Assembly (NCBI RefSeq): GCF_002975435.1
Contig: NZ_PCPT01000005.1
Coordinates: forward strand, 62,001 to 126,000
Reading direction: 5' to 3'
Length of the DNA: 64,000 bases
Source: Arthrobacter sp. MYb227
Lineage (GTDB): Bacteria > Actinomycetota > Actinomycetes > Actinomycetales > Micrococcaceae
The position numbers and the translations under genes were made by a program. Numbering within the stretch: position 1 is the stretch's first letter; every line of letters starts with the position of its first letter. Shown here piece after piece: positions 37,007 through 46,269 of this stretch. The notes below the pieces were generated by a model. That model made no database searches. It saw nothing but the letters and a program-made list of their open reading frames with translations, and was not told the DNA's origin.

Positions 37007-37504
37007 TTATTTGGAATCGAGACCCAGATCACGTTGCAGTTTAGCGACGTGACCGGTGGCGCGCACGTTGTATTGGGCCACTTCGACGACACCGTTTTCG
37101 CCCAAAACAATAGTTGAACGAATCAAGCCTTCGTAAACTCGACCGTAATTTTTCTTCTCGCCCCAGGCTCCGTAGGCCGCGGCAACCGCGTGGTCCTCAT
37201 CGGAGAGTAGCGGGAAGCTGAGTGATTCTTTGGCAACAAACTTGGCGAGCTTTGCTGGGGCGTCGGGGGAGATACCGACAACTTGGTAACCGGCGGCCTG
37301 CAGTGATTCAAGTGAATCGCGGAAGTCGCAGGCTTGCTTGGTGCAGCCGGGAGTTGATGCTGCCGGGTAGAAGTACACGATGGTCTTCTTGCCGCGCAGT
37401 GAGCTCAGGGCCAGTTCTTCGCCGTTGGAATCGAGCAGTATGAAATCCGGTGCGGTGTCGCCAACTGCTAGACGGATGGCTTCGGTGGTGGTGTTTTCAC
37501 TCAT
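37007..37504 (-). CDS. bcp: Thioredoxin-dependent peroxiredoxin (BCP family)
   Basis: 165 residues from the ATG at 37504; reduces peroxides using thioredoxin in the cytoplasm. YFYPAASTPGCTKQACDFRD contains the peroxidatic Cys54 and resolving Cys59 (spacing of five), the atypical 2-Cys BCP pattern. VGDTAPDFILLDSNGEE and LLSDEDHAVAAAYGAWGEK are also typical. Confidence 0.93.
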   Translation of the reverse strand: MSENTTTEAIRLAVGDTAPDFILLDSNGEELALSSLRGKKTIVYFYPAASTPGCTKQACDFRDSLESLQAAGYQVVGISPDAPAKLAKFVAKESLSFPLLSDEDHAVAAAYGAWGEKKNYGRVYEGLIRSTIVLGENGVVEVAQYNVRATGHVAKLQRDLGLDSK

Positions 37505-37825
37505 GAGTTTTGGTTTGCTTCCGGGTAGGTTCACGCGGCGCATGGTTTGTGGTGCGCCACGCGTGGTTGGATTTTTTCTTATCTTCAAGCCTAGCTAAGC
37601 CGGTCGGTTGATTCTTCATCCCCGTCCTATGTTGGCCCCTGTGGCCGCAAAATGCGCCTGTCATCAGCCGTGAAGGTGCCCGATGGTATATCGGGAAAAG
37701 AACGTCAAGTATCTTGCGTTCCCTGAGGACGATGCCCCATTGGGCTGTAGCGCGGCGGGTACGCGTGGCGTGGGAGAGATCTGTTGGTGATTGGTTTTAT
37801 AAAGTCGGAATCTGTGCCTAGGCAG

Positions 37826-37885
37826 AAGTGCTCGGCGTTGTGGCGAGCCCCCCTTTGTGTGGGGCCACCATAACGCCGAGCACTT
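37826..37885 (-). terminator. Terminator of the MHS transporter gene
   Basis: Long stem (arms AAGTGCTCGGCGTT and AACGCCGAGCACTT, with a further GTGGC/GCCAC) just after the transporter stop. The rest of 37505-37900 shows no gene. Confidence 0.8.
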
Positions 37886-37900
37886 TCATTTGAGCTTGTC

Positions 37901-39193
37901 TTAGTCTTGCTTGTATTTCCTGCGGACCACCAAAATGCTGGCGACCGAAAGTGAGGCTATTGCCAGCATGTAGAAGCTTGGCGCAAGTAGAGAGCCGGTG
38001 GTGGTGATGAGCCAGGTCAGGATGAAGGGTGCGAAGCCACCAAAGATTGTCATGGCGATGTTGTAGCCAAGCGACATTCCCGTGGTGCGGATTTGCGGTG
38101 GGAAGATTGATGCCAAAAGCGCCGGTAGCGGTGCGAAATAGGCGGTTGCCAACAATCCAAAGACCACTTCGATGCCAGCGAGCATTAGAACGGAAGGGTA
38201 TGCAACAAGCAACATGAACATGGGGAGCGCCGCGATCAGTGAACCAATCGCTGCATAAGTCATGATGCGTGCCGGGCCAAACTTATCGGCAAGGGCGCCA
38301 ACAAAGGGTGCACCTGCGAACATCATTCCACCATAAACAAGCGTTGCCACAAATGCCGCAGCCCCATCCATTTTTAGGTTCACGATTGCGTAGGTGGGCA
38401 TGTAAAGAGCCAAATAATTTGCTACCGAGCAGAGCGCAACGACGCCAACCACTGCCCAGAGTCGTCCGCGGTTGGCAATAAATGCCTCTGTCAGCGGAGC
38501 CTTTGAGGGTTCGGTAGCCAAAAATTCCGGAGTTTCATCCATTTTGGTGCGAATGTACCAACCGACCGGGCCAATCATCAGGGCAAAGATAAATGGAATG
38601 CGCCAGCCCCATGACTCAAGCGATTGGGTCGAGAGGTAGGTATTCAGGGCAAACCCAAAGAGGCCGGCCAGCAGGATTGCTGCACCCTGAGTTGCTACCT
38701 GCCAGGAGCCGTAGAAGGCCTTACGCTCGGGGGCGTACTCGATGAGGAAAGCGGTTGCGGAGGCGAATTCACCGCCGGCGGAGAACCCCTGCATGAGCCG
38801 GGCGACAAGAATGATGATTGCCGCCGAAGCTCCGATGCTCTGCGCCGTGGGGGCTACCGCAATCATGAGCGTGCCCAGGAACATTAGAACTATGGAAAGG
38901 GTGAGTCCCGCCTTGCGGCCGGCCTGGTCCGAGTAGCGCCCAATGATGACGGCACCCAAGGGGCGCATGAGGAATGAGACACCGAATGATGCGAATGCCA
39001 GCAGCAACGAGGAATTCTCATTGGTGGTGGGGAAGAACAGTTTGGAGATGGTGACGGCGAAGGAGCCATAGACGATCAGGTCGAACCATTCAAGGCCATT
39101 GCCAATGGAGGCCGCAACGACAGCCTTGCGGGCATCCTTTCTTTTCTGCTCGAGAGACGGATGCGCTTGCAATGTTGGAGCTTGGTCGATCAC
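37901..39193 (-). CDS. MFS transporter, metabolite:H+ symporter (MHS) family
   Basis: 430 residues, 12 membrane segments. Near the N-terminus ASIGNGLEWFDLIVYGSFAV is the MHS opening; GRYSDQAGRKAGLTLSI is the loop 2-3 motif and MQGFSAGGEFASATAFLIEYAPERKAFYGSW the central MHS signature. Members of this group (ShiA/ProP/KgtP type) import organic acids, shikimate or osmolytes with protons. The solute is unknown. Confidence 0.92.
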   Translation of the reverse strand: MIDQAPTLQAHPSLEQKRKDARKAVVAASIGNGLEWFDLIVYGSFAVTISKLFFPTTNENSSLLLAFASFGVSFLMRPLGAVIIGRYSDQAGRKAGLTLSIVLMFLGTLMIAVAPTAQSIGASAAIIILVARLMQGFSAGGEFASATAFLIEYAPERKAFYGSWQVATQGAAILLAGLFGFALNTYLSTQSLESWGWRIPFIFALMIGPVGWYIRTKMDETPEFLATEPSKAPLTEAFIANRGRLWAVVGVVALCSVANYLALYMPTYAIVNLKMDGAAAFVATLVYGGMMFAGAPFVGALADKFGPARIMTYAAIGSLIAALPMFMLLVAYPSVLMLAGIEVVFGLLATAYFAPLPALLASIFPPQIRTTGMSLGYNIAMTIFGGFAPFILTWLITTTGSLLAPSFYMLAIASLSVASILVVRRKYKQD

Positions 39194-39456
39194 GTGGTGC
39201 TTTCAATGTTTGTGGCAGTGCAAGAGCCCGCGGCTGCCAGTAATCCAACTCTTGAATTGTTCGGATATCGGACTCATAGCGGAGTGCCGAGCTATCTGGA
39301 TGTTTTCAAAAAGGAGCTAGTCAAAGTGGTTTTCAACCTTCAACTTTGCTTTCACAGACAAAAGTGTGTCAAGAAGTGGACGCGACTGTCTCACAATGTG
39401 GATGGCGGTGTTAGCGCGCTCCGCACCGTTCCGCTTCGCGGGTGTTTGCGAGCGCT

Positions 39457-39496
39457 CCCCTTTAGTGATTGAATAACACCAATCACTAAAGAGGGG
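39457..39496. promoter_or_regulatory. Inverted repeat over the ribosome site of the next gene
   Basis: Perfect 11-base arms TTTAGTGATTG and CAATCACTAAA with an 8-base spacer; CCCC before and GAGGGG after extend the pairing with a bulge. The right end contains the GAGGGG ribosome site for the gene at 39507. It could be an operator or an RNA hairpin that hides that site. The rest of 39194-39456 shows no gene. Confidence 0.5.
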
Positions 39497-39506
39497 AAGT
39501 GTTGTC

Positions 39507-39710
39507 ATGACTAAACGAAAGCGCGTCAAGAATTACGCGGGCTTCGCGTTACCGGAAGAACTGGTGTCACAACGCGTGGCATTTGCCGGCTCCGGGGCGG
39601 CCGGTACTCACGATGACCAAGGCGCGCGTATTCACCGTACCGGATCAACAAATCGCCTGGGGTCACGAGCGGCACGCACTCGTGCCGCGATAGAATATAG
39701 TGGCTGGTAG
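39507..39710 (+). CDS. Small basic protein of unknown function
   Basis: 67 residues, Arg/Lys-rich (starts MTKRKRVKNYAGFALPEELV), with a good GAGGGG ribosome site 7 bases from the ATG. It ends five bases short of the opposing AAA+ ATPase stop. I recognise no family. The inverted repeat over its ribosome site is the main reason to take it seriously; composition in the second half (repeated TRTGSTNRLG-like Arg/Thr/Ser) is less convincing. Confidence 0.4.
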   Translation: MTKRKRVKNYAGFALPEELVSQRVAFAGSGAAGTHDDQGARIHRTGSTNRLGSRAARTRAAIEYSGW

Positions 39711-39715
39711 GTGCG

Positions 39716-41200
39716 TTAGTCTTCTTCGAAACCGATGCTCGACGAATAGCCCGTGGCCAGCCCGGGGGAGTAACCAGCAACATGGCCAAAGCGGTCGCCC
39801 TCTTCGCCAGCTGAACTCGCGGCGGTATCTTCTTCTCCTGTCCCACCCAATAGGCTGCGCGTCAAGGTTGCGGCGTCGGACATAAGTTCAGTTGTGGCGG
39901 CCAACAGGTGCTCATCGGTGGGCGTTTCGTTAGCCATGGCAGCCAGTAGGACGGCTCGCCGGGTGAGCTCCTTGGTGAAGGAAGCTGTTGTGCCCTCGAT
40001 GAGCTTGGCAATCTCTTCGATGGTCTCGTGGCTGGGTGATAGCTCGGCGCCGTACAGCTTGAGCAGTGAGCGGCGAGCAGGCAGATCCGGTCGAGGAACG
40101 CCGACGGCAAGGTCGATGCGCCCGGGGCGCTGTACCAGCGCTTCCTCAAGCAGATCTACGCGATTTGTTGTCAGGAGAAAGGCAACGTCTGCGTCGGTGT
40201 CTAGGCCGTCCATGGCATCGAGGAGTTCAAAGAGCAGTGGCTGCGGTCCGTGGCCAAAACTACGGTCTTCGGCCACCAGATCGCAGTCTTCGAGCACGAC
40301 TATCGCCGGCTGCAACGCACGTGCCATCCGAGCCGCTTCACTAACGTAGCTAAGCGTATTGCCCGAAAGCAAGATCACCGTATGCTTTGCCGCAGTGGAA
40401 GCTAGATAGCGCACCGTGTGAGTTTTACCGGTACCCGGAGGACCATAGAGCAGTACTCCGCGCTTGAGGTGAGCGCCGTGGGCAAGGAGCTGCTCGCGAT
40501 GTTCTCCCACGCCGAGCACTTGAGCCTCGATGCGTGTCAAGGTGCCCTCGGGCAGAATCACCTCGGCGGGGCTTGCGCTCGCGCGACGGTGGAAGGTGAC
40601 TCCAGCAACCGAAGATGAGTAATCATTTGCAGTGAAGGAAATAACATGCCCACGGAAAATACTATTCTCACGTAGTGCTGCCTTGAATTCCTTGAGGAAA
40701 GAATCGACGGTTTGTGCGTCCATGCCAAGAACCTCAAGGGTTGCCCGGTCGCGGCCATACTGTTGGTTTGCCTGCCTGACCAGAACTGCCAAAGCGGTCT
40801 CTTGATAGCCGAAGAGGTATAGGCCAAAACTGACAACGCGTCTTTCAGCATCCGGGCCCACGGCAACCGTCTCATAATCGGGCTCACCCACCCAGGCTGC
40901 ATGCCTGCCGTGCACGGAGATGAGATCTGCCAAATCCATGTGGTGGCGCTGGGGCCCGGCCAGCCCCAGAATTTGCGCACGTGGATCGGCTTGGATGTGG
41001 GATTCCATAATGAGTGCAACATCTGTCATGCGGTGTGGTGCGAAGGGTTCAACAACTACCGGCATGCTCCCGGGGTCTATGCCCAGATGCTCGGTGAGTA
41101 CCGGCATCAGCGGAGTTCCGCCATTGGATTCGGTCGATTCATTCGCAAGGCGGGAGAGCGTGGCAAAGTGCTTCAAGAAGGAGGTCAGCTGTTCATCCAT
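39716..41200 (-). CDS. AAA+ ATPase
   Basis: 494 residues. An N-terminal domain of about 240 residues without recognised motifs precedes one AAA+ module: Walker A LLYGPPGTGKT, Walker B AIVVLEDCDLVAEDR, sensor 1 FLLTTNRVD and arginine-finger region EEALVQRPGRIDLAVGVPRPD. The C-terminal 60 residues are Gly/Ser/Glu-rich. It looks like the CDC48/FtsH-type unfoldases without a protease domain. Role unknown; a chaperone or remodelling factor is plausible. Confidence 0.85.
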   Translation of the reverse strand: MDEQLTSFLKHFATLSRLANESTESNGGTPLMPVLTEHLGIDPGSMPVVVEPFAPHRMTDVALIMESHIQADPRAQILGLAGPQRHHMDLADLISVHGRHAAWVGEPDYETVAVGPDAERRVVSFGLYLFGYQETALAVLVRQANQQYGRDRATLEVLGMDAQTVDSFLKEFKAALRENSIFRGHVISFTANDYSSSVAGVTFHRRASASPAEVILPEGTLTRIEAQVLGVGEHREQLLAHGAHLKRGVLLYGPPGTGKTHTVRYLASTAAKHTVILLSGNTLSYVSEAARMARALQPAIVVLEDCDLVAEDRSFGHGPQPLLFELLDAMDGLDTDADVAFLLTTNRVDLLEEALVQRPGRIDLAVGVPRPDLPARRSLLKLYGAELSPSHETIEEIAKLIEGTTASFTKELTRRAVLLAAMANETPTDEHLLAATTELMSDAATLTRSLLGGTGEEDTAASSAGEEGDRFGHVAGYSPGLATGYSSSIGFEED

Positions 41201-41281
41201 AAATGGAGACTAACAGGCACCGCACCCCGGTTTGCCGATGCTGGCCAGCGATTCTTCTGACTGTGCGTTTTCCTCAAACGC

Positions 41282-41318
41282 AAAAGTCCCGGGTTGCTTT
41301 CGCAAACCGGGACTTTTT
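41282..41318 (-). terminator. Terminator of tRNA-Lys copy 1
   Basis: Stem around AAAAGTCCCGG and CCGGGACTTTT, just after the tRNA 3' end in the minus direction. Confidence 0.75.
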
Positions 41319-41324
41319 GAACTG

Positions 41325-41397
41325 TGCGCCCTCCGGGACTCGAACCCGGAACCTACTGATTAAGAGTCAGTTGCTCTACCAATTGAGCTAAAAGCGC
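41325..41397 (-). tRNA. tRNA-Lys (anticodon CTT), copy 1
   Basis: Acceptor GCGCTTT pairs with AGGGCGC (two G-T). D arm AGCTCAATTGGTAGAGC, anticodon stem ACTGA/TCAGT with loop CTCTTAA (anticodon CTT) and T arm CCGGGTTCGAGTCCCGG. No CCA is encoded. The sequence is identical to that at 46579-46651. Confidence 0.97.
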
Positions 41398-42641
41398 TTA
41401 TGTCGTGTCGGTCAGCGCTCCATGCGGAGCCCGTCCTTGCGACGCAGATAATCATAACCAGAAAGTGCCTTAGAAATAAAATCGTCGATTAGGTCCGCAC
41501 AGGGTGTGCCAAAAACCCTGAATTTGCAAGGAATGCAGAGACTTTTAGGAGTGTTTTCTAGGCGTTTTGACAGAGTTTTCCAGAAATTTACTTCTGTGAT
41601 CGTGGGCACATTGGATTGTTTCGGGTTCTGGTTCCTAAATATTCAAGGTTTCTGGGTGGGAGAGGCCTGGTGCCCACGCATGCCAAATGGTGTGCAATTG
41701 AATCTGATGATGAATCTCCGGACGTTCTGGATTCACAAATGACACCGACTCGGTGACTTTACTGGTCGGAAGGTTTGAGCCCTCCACATACACAGGCAAT
41801 GGGTGTGGAATGTGTCTAAGCGAAACGTGCGAGGAGGTGCGCGCGAGTAAAGTGCGTGGATAGTCCGTGCTGCTCGTTTCCTGGCGGATGATCATTCCAA
41901 TGCCATGCGCGAGAATTTCCTGCAGGCTCAGATGATTGGCCCTCTACGTGAAGATGAAGGTCGCGAATTGGTGTTAGGGCAGTGGTGCATGATCGCAATG
42001 GGCTAATCTCTGGTTCGGCAAACAGTTCATAGCTAGCTGCCATTCGATGACCCAAGGGGTAAGGCAGGGGCGGTGCTTCTGAGATTTCCCTCATTCAGGA
42101 CTAATGCGGGAAGTCATTCCGGGTGATCTTGGCGCTTTGCTGACAGGGGGTGTGAAGGGAGTGTCGGAAAAAGAACTCGTGATTCGTAGTGTTTTGCTAG
42201 ATCTGAGAATCCAGCGATGGGTGGGAAAGGCTGGGTTTGCTGAGGTGGGGTGGTAGCAATGGTTGGTAACGGGAATCTCTTCCAGGTAACGAGCCGGGAG
42301 GGGGTCGGATATCGTTGCTGGTTGTTTCGAGGTATTTGGCACGGTACTTGGTGTCCGTTGTCATTTGAGTTGAAGCACAAAAATCCCGACATCTAGGCTT
42401 TTGGTTCAACTGTAGTGAAACGGTTTTGTTCTCACAGTCATTACAGTTGCACCAAATCCTTAAATGTTGCCTTCGCTCGCGCTCAGGCCGTATATTGCGC
42501 TCCTTGGAAACAGTTCCGTAAGGGGAACCTTGAACGGGACTCAACCGCCTTATCTTAGGGTTCACAGTGTCGTTGGCTTGCTGACACTAAGTAGGTCATT
42601 GACTGCAAGACCCACCTGACGGATGAGCATTGGACTGTCTG
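41398..42641. other. AT-richer stretch with only degraded coding remains
   Basis: 1.24 kb inside the left end of the tRNA-Lys-bounded region. Many overlapping short frames occur on the minus strand, none complete. One remnant is listed separately (41635-42094). A plus-strand frame of 49 codons starts with ATG at 42103 but has no family features. Base composition is visibly lower in GC than the neighbours. Confidence 0.5.
41635..42094 (-). pseudogene. Frameshifted unknown gene
   Basis: Two minus-strand frames read as one protein if a frameshift near 41935 is corrected: the first ends DLHLHVEGQ and the second continues with NHLSLQEILAHGIGMIIRQE and on to a TAG at 41635. The joined product would be about 150 residues. 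No family is recognised. Loss of function is inferred from the shift. Confidence 0.4.
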
Positions 42642-43424
42642 TTAGGGCAGCCATCCGGCGTATGGTTGCCGCTCACCATCGGTCGGCATGCTGTTCCACA
42701 GTTTCGTCCAGGCGATGCGGAGTCGCATGGGTCGCCAAGGTTCGGGACGGAGCTCTGGCGGCAGGAGAGGATCGTTACGGATTGCGCGTTCGAGTGCGTC
42801 AGCAAGACGGATCTTGCGCATTGAAAAGGTTTCGGCGGTGTCGTCGTCGTCGAGTGCTTGCTCAAGCATGTCGTAGCCGGCGTTGATTGGAGCTGTTGGC
42901 CACAACTCTTCAGCGATGTCTGCGGCCTTGGTTTGGCCACGAACCGTCAGGTCTGTCGCTGTAGCAGTAACGAGTTGGGGAAGGGCCGACTCTCCGAGCA
43001 TCTGGGTCAGGTCATGCGGGCTAACAAAAAGAGCGGTCGCGAGATTCGCGGCGCCTGCGGCCAGCAGCCCTCGACGGATCGCGTCACGGGTGGATCGTTG
43101 TTGCTCTGGCACGCTGATAGCGATAAGCCGCCACTGCCCGTCCCACCGAACGGCCCCGGTGTCTTGGAGTCTGGCCAACTGAAGTCCGAGGCGGTCTTGC
43201 TCAATCCGTCCACGCCCCTCGGCAGTCAGCATGATGGTCCCGGAGCGGCCACGCCCGTGCTGGCTAATGAGGCCCTTGATGATCATTCGTCGAAGAGCCA
43301 ATCGAAGCGGCTGATCTGCGATTCCGAGCGCATTCGCCGCAGCGTAAATGGTGGAAAGCTCAACGGCGCCCGCAGCGGGCAGGAATGCCTCGATGATGGT
43401 ACGAGGTGCAATCGTTGCGGTCAT
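42642..43424 (-). CDS. PaaX family transcriptional regulator
   Basis: 260 residues. N-terminal winged helix (TIIEAFLPAAGAVELSTIYAAANALGIADQPLRLALRRM), a middle domain with WDGQWRLIAISVPEQQRSTRDAIRRGL, and the PaaX C-terminal hallmark RNDPLLPPELRPEPW. PaaX proteins repress phenylacetate genes using the CoA ester; no paa genes are here, so its targets are probably the adjacent GNAT and hydrolase genes. It overlaps the GNAT stop by ATGA. Confidence 0.85.
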   Translation of the reverse strand: MTATIAPRTIIEAFLPAAGAVELSTIYAAANALGIADQPLRLALRRMIIKGLISQHGRGRSGTIMLTAEGRGRIEQDRLGLQLARLQDTGAVRWDGQWRLIAISVPEQQRSTRDAIRRGLLAAGAANLATALFVSPHDLTQMLGESALPQLVTATATDLTVRGQTKAADIAEELWPTAPINAGYDMLEQALDDDDTAETFSMRKIRLADALERAIRNDPLLPPELRPEPWRPMRLRIAWTKLWNSMPTDGERQPYAGWLP

Positions 43425-44011
43425 CGCTCAAAGGTCCTCTCCATTGTGGTGTACCGGTCGAAACCGTACACGACAGACAGGACCCCAAGCGACCCGCCAC
43501 CCACCGCCACGAAGCCGAGGCGTCGATACAGGGCCTCCGCACGCGGATTAGTGTCAACGACAGTGAGCCGCATTGCCCGAAACCCAAACTCTCGAGCCCT
43601 GGAGCCCGCAGCATCGAGGAGGGACGTGCCGATACCCAGTCCTCTGTGGTTGCCAGCAACGCAGATACCGTCGAGGACGAGCGCTTCATGACTCGAGCTG
43701 CGGGCCAGAATTGCGAGCATCGCGATGGCTCGTGTCGCGCCGCGTCTAGAGAGGTGAGAACGCAGCGAGGTCCATGAGAGGTCGACCGCACTGACACCGT
43801 CCGCGGTGTAGCCGCAGACGCCGACCACCGATCCGTTGACTCGGGCGACCAGTATCCGATCTGGTCGCAGCGACGTCCTGACCACTGCCTTACCCACGTC
43901 TTCGCCGCCGAAAGCAGGCCGCAGCTTGCTACGAAACGCTTCCCAATACAACGAGGAGGCCCATGGCCGGTCCTGCTCGATCAAACCATCCTCGATCTGC
44001 AATTCACTCAT
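43421..44011 (-). CDS. GNAT N-acetyltransferase
   Basis: 196 residues. The acetyl-CoA loop is LDGICVAGNHRGLGIGTSLLDAAGSRA, followed by RLTVVDTNPRAEALYRRLGFVAV, the usual GNAT end. The ATG at 44011 lies 27 bases from the divergent hydrolase start. It is co-transcribed with the PaaX regulator. Substrate unknown. Confidence 0.85.
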   Translation of the reverse strand: MSELQIEDGLIEQDRPWASSLYWEAFRSKLRPAFGGEDVGKAVVRTSLRPDRILVARVNGSVVGVCGYTADGVSAVDLSWTSLRSHLSRRGATRAIAMLAILARSSSHEALVLDGICVAGNHRGLGIGTSLLDAAGSRAREFGFRAMRLTVVDTNPRAEALYRRLGFVAVGGGSLGVLSVVYGFDRYTTMERTFER

Positions 44012-44037
44012 ATAAAACTATCGCATACAATACGATC
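44012..44037. promoter_or_regulatory. Very short divergent promoter region
   Basis: Only 26 bases separate two divergent starts. On the plus strand TACAAT (44025-44030) is a good -10 box with transcription expected at or near the GTG of the hydrolase, so that message is probably leaderless. Minus-strand starts must also initiate nearby. Confidence 0.5.
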
Positions 44038-45060
44038 GTGAAGAAAAAGAGAGTATTGATTCGTCTGGCCATAGCATCCTTGGCAATCATGGTCCTGGTC
44101 GCAGCGAGCGTTGGTGTTGCTGCCATTGGCAACGACTATCGCTTCGATGCGCGAGAGGTGACGATCCCGGTCAGTAACGGCGGCACGCTGGAAGGCGTAC
44201 TGACCACACCCGAGCGAGGTGATGCGCAAGGTTTGGTAGTCATGCTTCATGGAGACGGCCCAATCGACGCCACCCATGGCGGGCTATACAATCCCTGGTT
44301 TGAGGGGGCGGCCGAAGCGGGCTGGGCGACGCTGTCCTGGAGCAAACCCGGCGTCGGTAGTTCCTCAGGCGACTGGCTGGCACAGTCCATGGCAGATCGG
44401 GCCGCCGAGGCGGAACAAGTGGTCAACTGGGCCCGGGGATACACCGATATTCCGACACAGCGGATCGTGCTCTGGGGAGCAAGCCAATCCGGGTGGGTGC
44501 TCCCCGCCATCGTCGCCCACAACGAAGACATCGCAGGTGTCGTGGCCGTTGGCACTGCAGTGAACTGGTTGCGCCAGGGCCAATACAATCTCCAAGCAGA
44601 ACTTGACCATAAGGTCGCGGATGATACCGAACGCTGGAACGCGAAAGAGGAAAGCGCCCGAACAAACGCGCTCCTTGAACGAGGTGCAAACTACGAAGAA
44701 TATCGCGACACAGCTCACGAAACCGACCCCATGACGCGCGAGCGCTGGACATTCGTCTCTCGGAATTTCCGCTCCGATGCAGAACACGATCTACGTGCAG
44801 CAGCTCAGCGACAGATCCCCTGGCACCTCATGGCCGGCAAGCACGATCGAAACGTCGATATGACAGAAACCGCCCGCGTTTACCAAGGAATCCTGGATGA
44901 TCAGTTCACCACGACAACACTCAACGCCGCGCACTCGATGGCACGACCAATCATGGAAGACTCTGAGCTCATTGGCCTCATCACCGGTGTCTTTTGGCCC
45001 CGAGCACTACTGGCCCCGGGTGTCATAAAGGACTACCAAACATTCCTCAAGCAACTATGA
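44038..45060 (+). CDS. Alpha/beta hydrolase, membrane-anchored or secreted
   Basis: 340 residues from a GTG at 44038 (VKKKRVLIRLAIASLAIMVLV), giving a signal peptide or anchor. The hydrolase core has VVMLHGDGPIDATHGG (oxyanion region), the nucleophile elbow LWGASQSGW and a late His in LNAAHSMARP. The longer frame from 43963 overlaps the opposite gene and is rejected. Divergent from a PaaX/GNAT pair, which may control it. The substrate, likely an ester, is unknown. Confidence 0.82.
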   Translation: MKKKRVLIRLAIASLAIMVLVAASVGVAAIGNDYRFDAREVTIPVSNGGTLEGVLTTPERGDAQGLVVMLHGDGPIDATHGGLYNPWFEGAAEAGWATLSWSKPGVGSSSGDWLAQSMADRAAEAEQVVNWARGYTDIPTQRIVLWGASQSGWVLPAIVAHNEDIAGVVAVGTAVNWLRQGQYNLQAELDHKVADDTERWNAKEESARTNALLERGANYEEYRDTAHETDPMTRERWTFVSRNFRSDAEHDLRAAAQRQIPWHLMAGKHDRNVDMTETARVYQGILDDQFTTTTLNAAHSMARPIMEDSELIGLITGVFWPRALLAPGVIKDYQTFLKQL

Positions 45061-45279
45061 TCACCCACCCACACGCCAGAACATCAACTACAGAAGTCCC
45101 ATCCAAATCGCTCAGACCAAGAGATCTGCACAACCCGGACAGCCCGCCAGGGGAACCTTGCGGGACGTGTGATGGACCATTGGACGCCATGGGCAACCCC
45201 AATTCACGGCAGCCGTAGATTGCGGAAAGTGGGTGTCGGCTGAGGCGCGCCCGATGAGGCAGCTTCGTTCGATGAGAGA

Positions 45280-45796
45280 CTAGCTTTTGCTGCCGGTGAG
45301 TGCCAGAGCCCCGTCAAGGCCGATCATCACCACGCCGCCACCGGCACCCATGTGTGAGAGGCGTTTGGGGTTACGGGCGAACCATGTTCGTGCGGTGCCG
45401 GCCGTGAGTGCCCACACGCTGTCACTGGCCACGCCAATGGCAAAGAAGATCATCCCGAGGGCTGCCATCTGCAGCGGGATGGCCCCGTTTTCGTAGCTGA
45501 CGAACTGCGGGAGCACGGCGACGAAGAGCACGATGGTCTTGGGGTTGGTTACTCCAACCAAGAATCCCTCACGGATGAGGCGGAAGGATGACGGTCGAGC
45601 CCGTGGTGAGGTGTCGGTTTCGGTGTGTTCGTTGCGCTGGCGGATCGCCTGCACTCCCAGGTAGATCAAGTAGCCGGCTCCGAGGAACTTGATGAAGATG
45701 AAGACGACTACGGATTCGGCGACGATGGCACCGACTCTGAGTGACACCAGGGCTAGGGCCGGAAACGCCCCGAGTGCCTTATGCGGGACGCGAATT
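45280..45796 (-). pseudogene. LysE/RhtB exporter, 5'-truncated
   Basis: The C-terminal two-thirds of a LysE family exporter: FIKFLGAGYLIYLGVQAIR, GFLVGVTNPKTIVLFVAVLPQFV and GLDGALALTGSK are typical. A complete protein is about 205 residues and starts with a helix carrying TPGP; here the frame is closed by a stop at 45796-45798, after which the sequence is TnsA-like. A GTG at 45747 would give 155 residues without the first helix. Probably inactive. Confidence 0.75.
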
Positions 45797-45810
45797 CACT
45801 TCCGACCGAA

Positions 45811-46269
45811 GCATCGTTTTGCGGAGGTTAGATCAGGTCCTTTCGGGCGGAATATTGGTGCCAGTGTCGGCACGTGCTGACCCGTCTTTAGCTTCCAGTC
45901 AGTGGTGTAGTGAGTCGGAACCGCCCTGTGGCATCCAGCCATCGGTGGCTTCTTGACTGAGCCGTTTCAGGGAACGCTCGCGCTGCGCCGGGTGGGCGAT
46001 ATGTAACCAAAGAGCTGGTTGTGTTCGTGGCGGGACTCGAGGCCAGCATGGCGAAGATTTGTTGCGCACCACCAGAAGCCCACAAAATTGCGTTGCCCCT
46101 TGAACGCCGAAAGCTTGCGGTTCGGCAGAGAATCCTCAAACGAGGTCACCCAGGAATCTGAGAGCAGTCCGGTGGCTATGGCATACGATAAATGCGCCTT
46201 GTAGCTCAGGGTACCCTCGACAACGGATCGCTCGACCGCTAGTTCGGATAGAGCCTGCTGGTGGCCCAT
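45811..46269 (-). pseudogene. TnsA-like transposon endonuclease, decayed
   Basis: The first frame (45967-46269) ends with FEDSLPNRKLSAFKGQRNFV followed by GFWWCATNLRHAGLESRHE. In actinobacterial TnsA-like heteromeric transposase endonucleases this region reads GQRNFPG-WWSATTGRHVGYESWLE, so the family is recognisable. The frame then degenerates; a different frame further on has THYTTDWKLKTG, which may be the next part of the domain. The reading frame is therefore broken. It is a relic of a Tn7-like element next to a tRNA gene. Confidence 0.6.

Noticed and set aside
39385-39405. TCTCACAATGTG sequence resembling the LtbR half-site
   Set aside because: Only partly palindromic and not next to an amino-acid biosynthesis gene.
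42197-42565. 122-codon minus-strand frame in the degraded stretch
   Set aside because: No protein-like features or ribosome site; several overlapping frames in this AT-rich region look alike.
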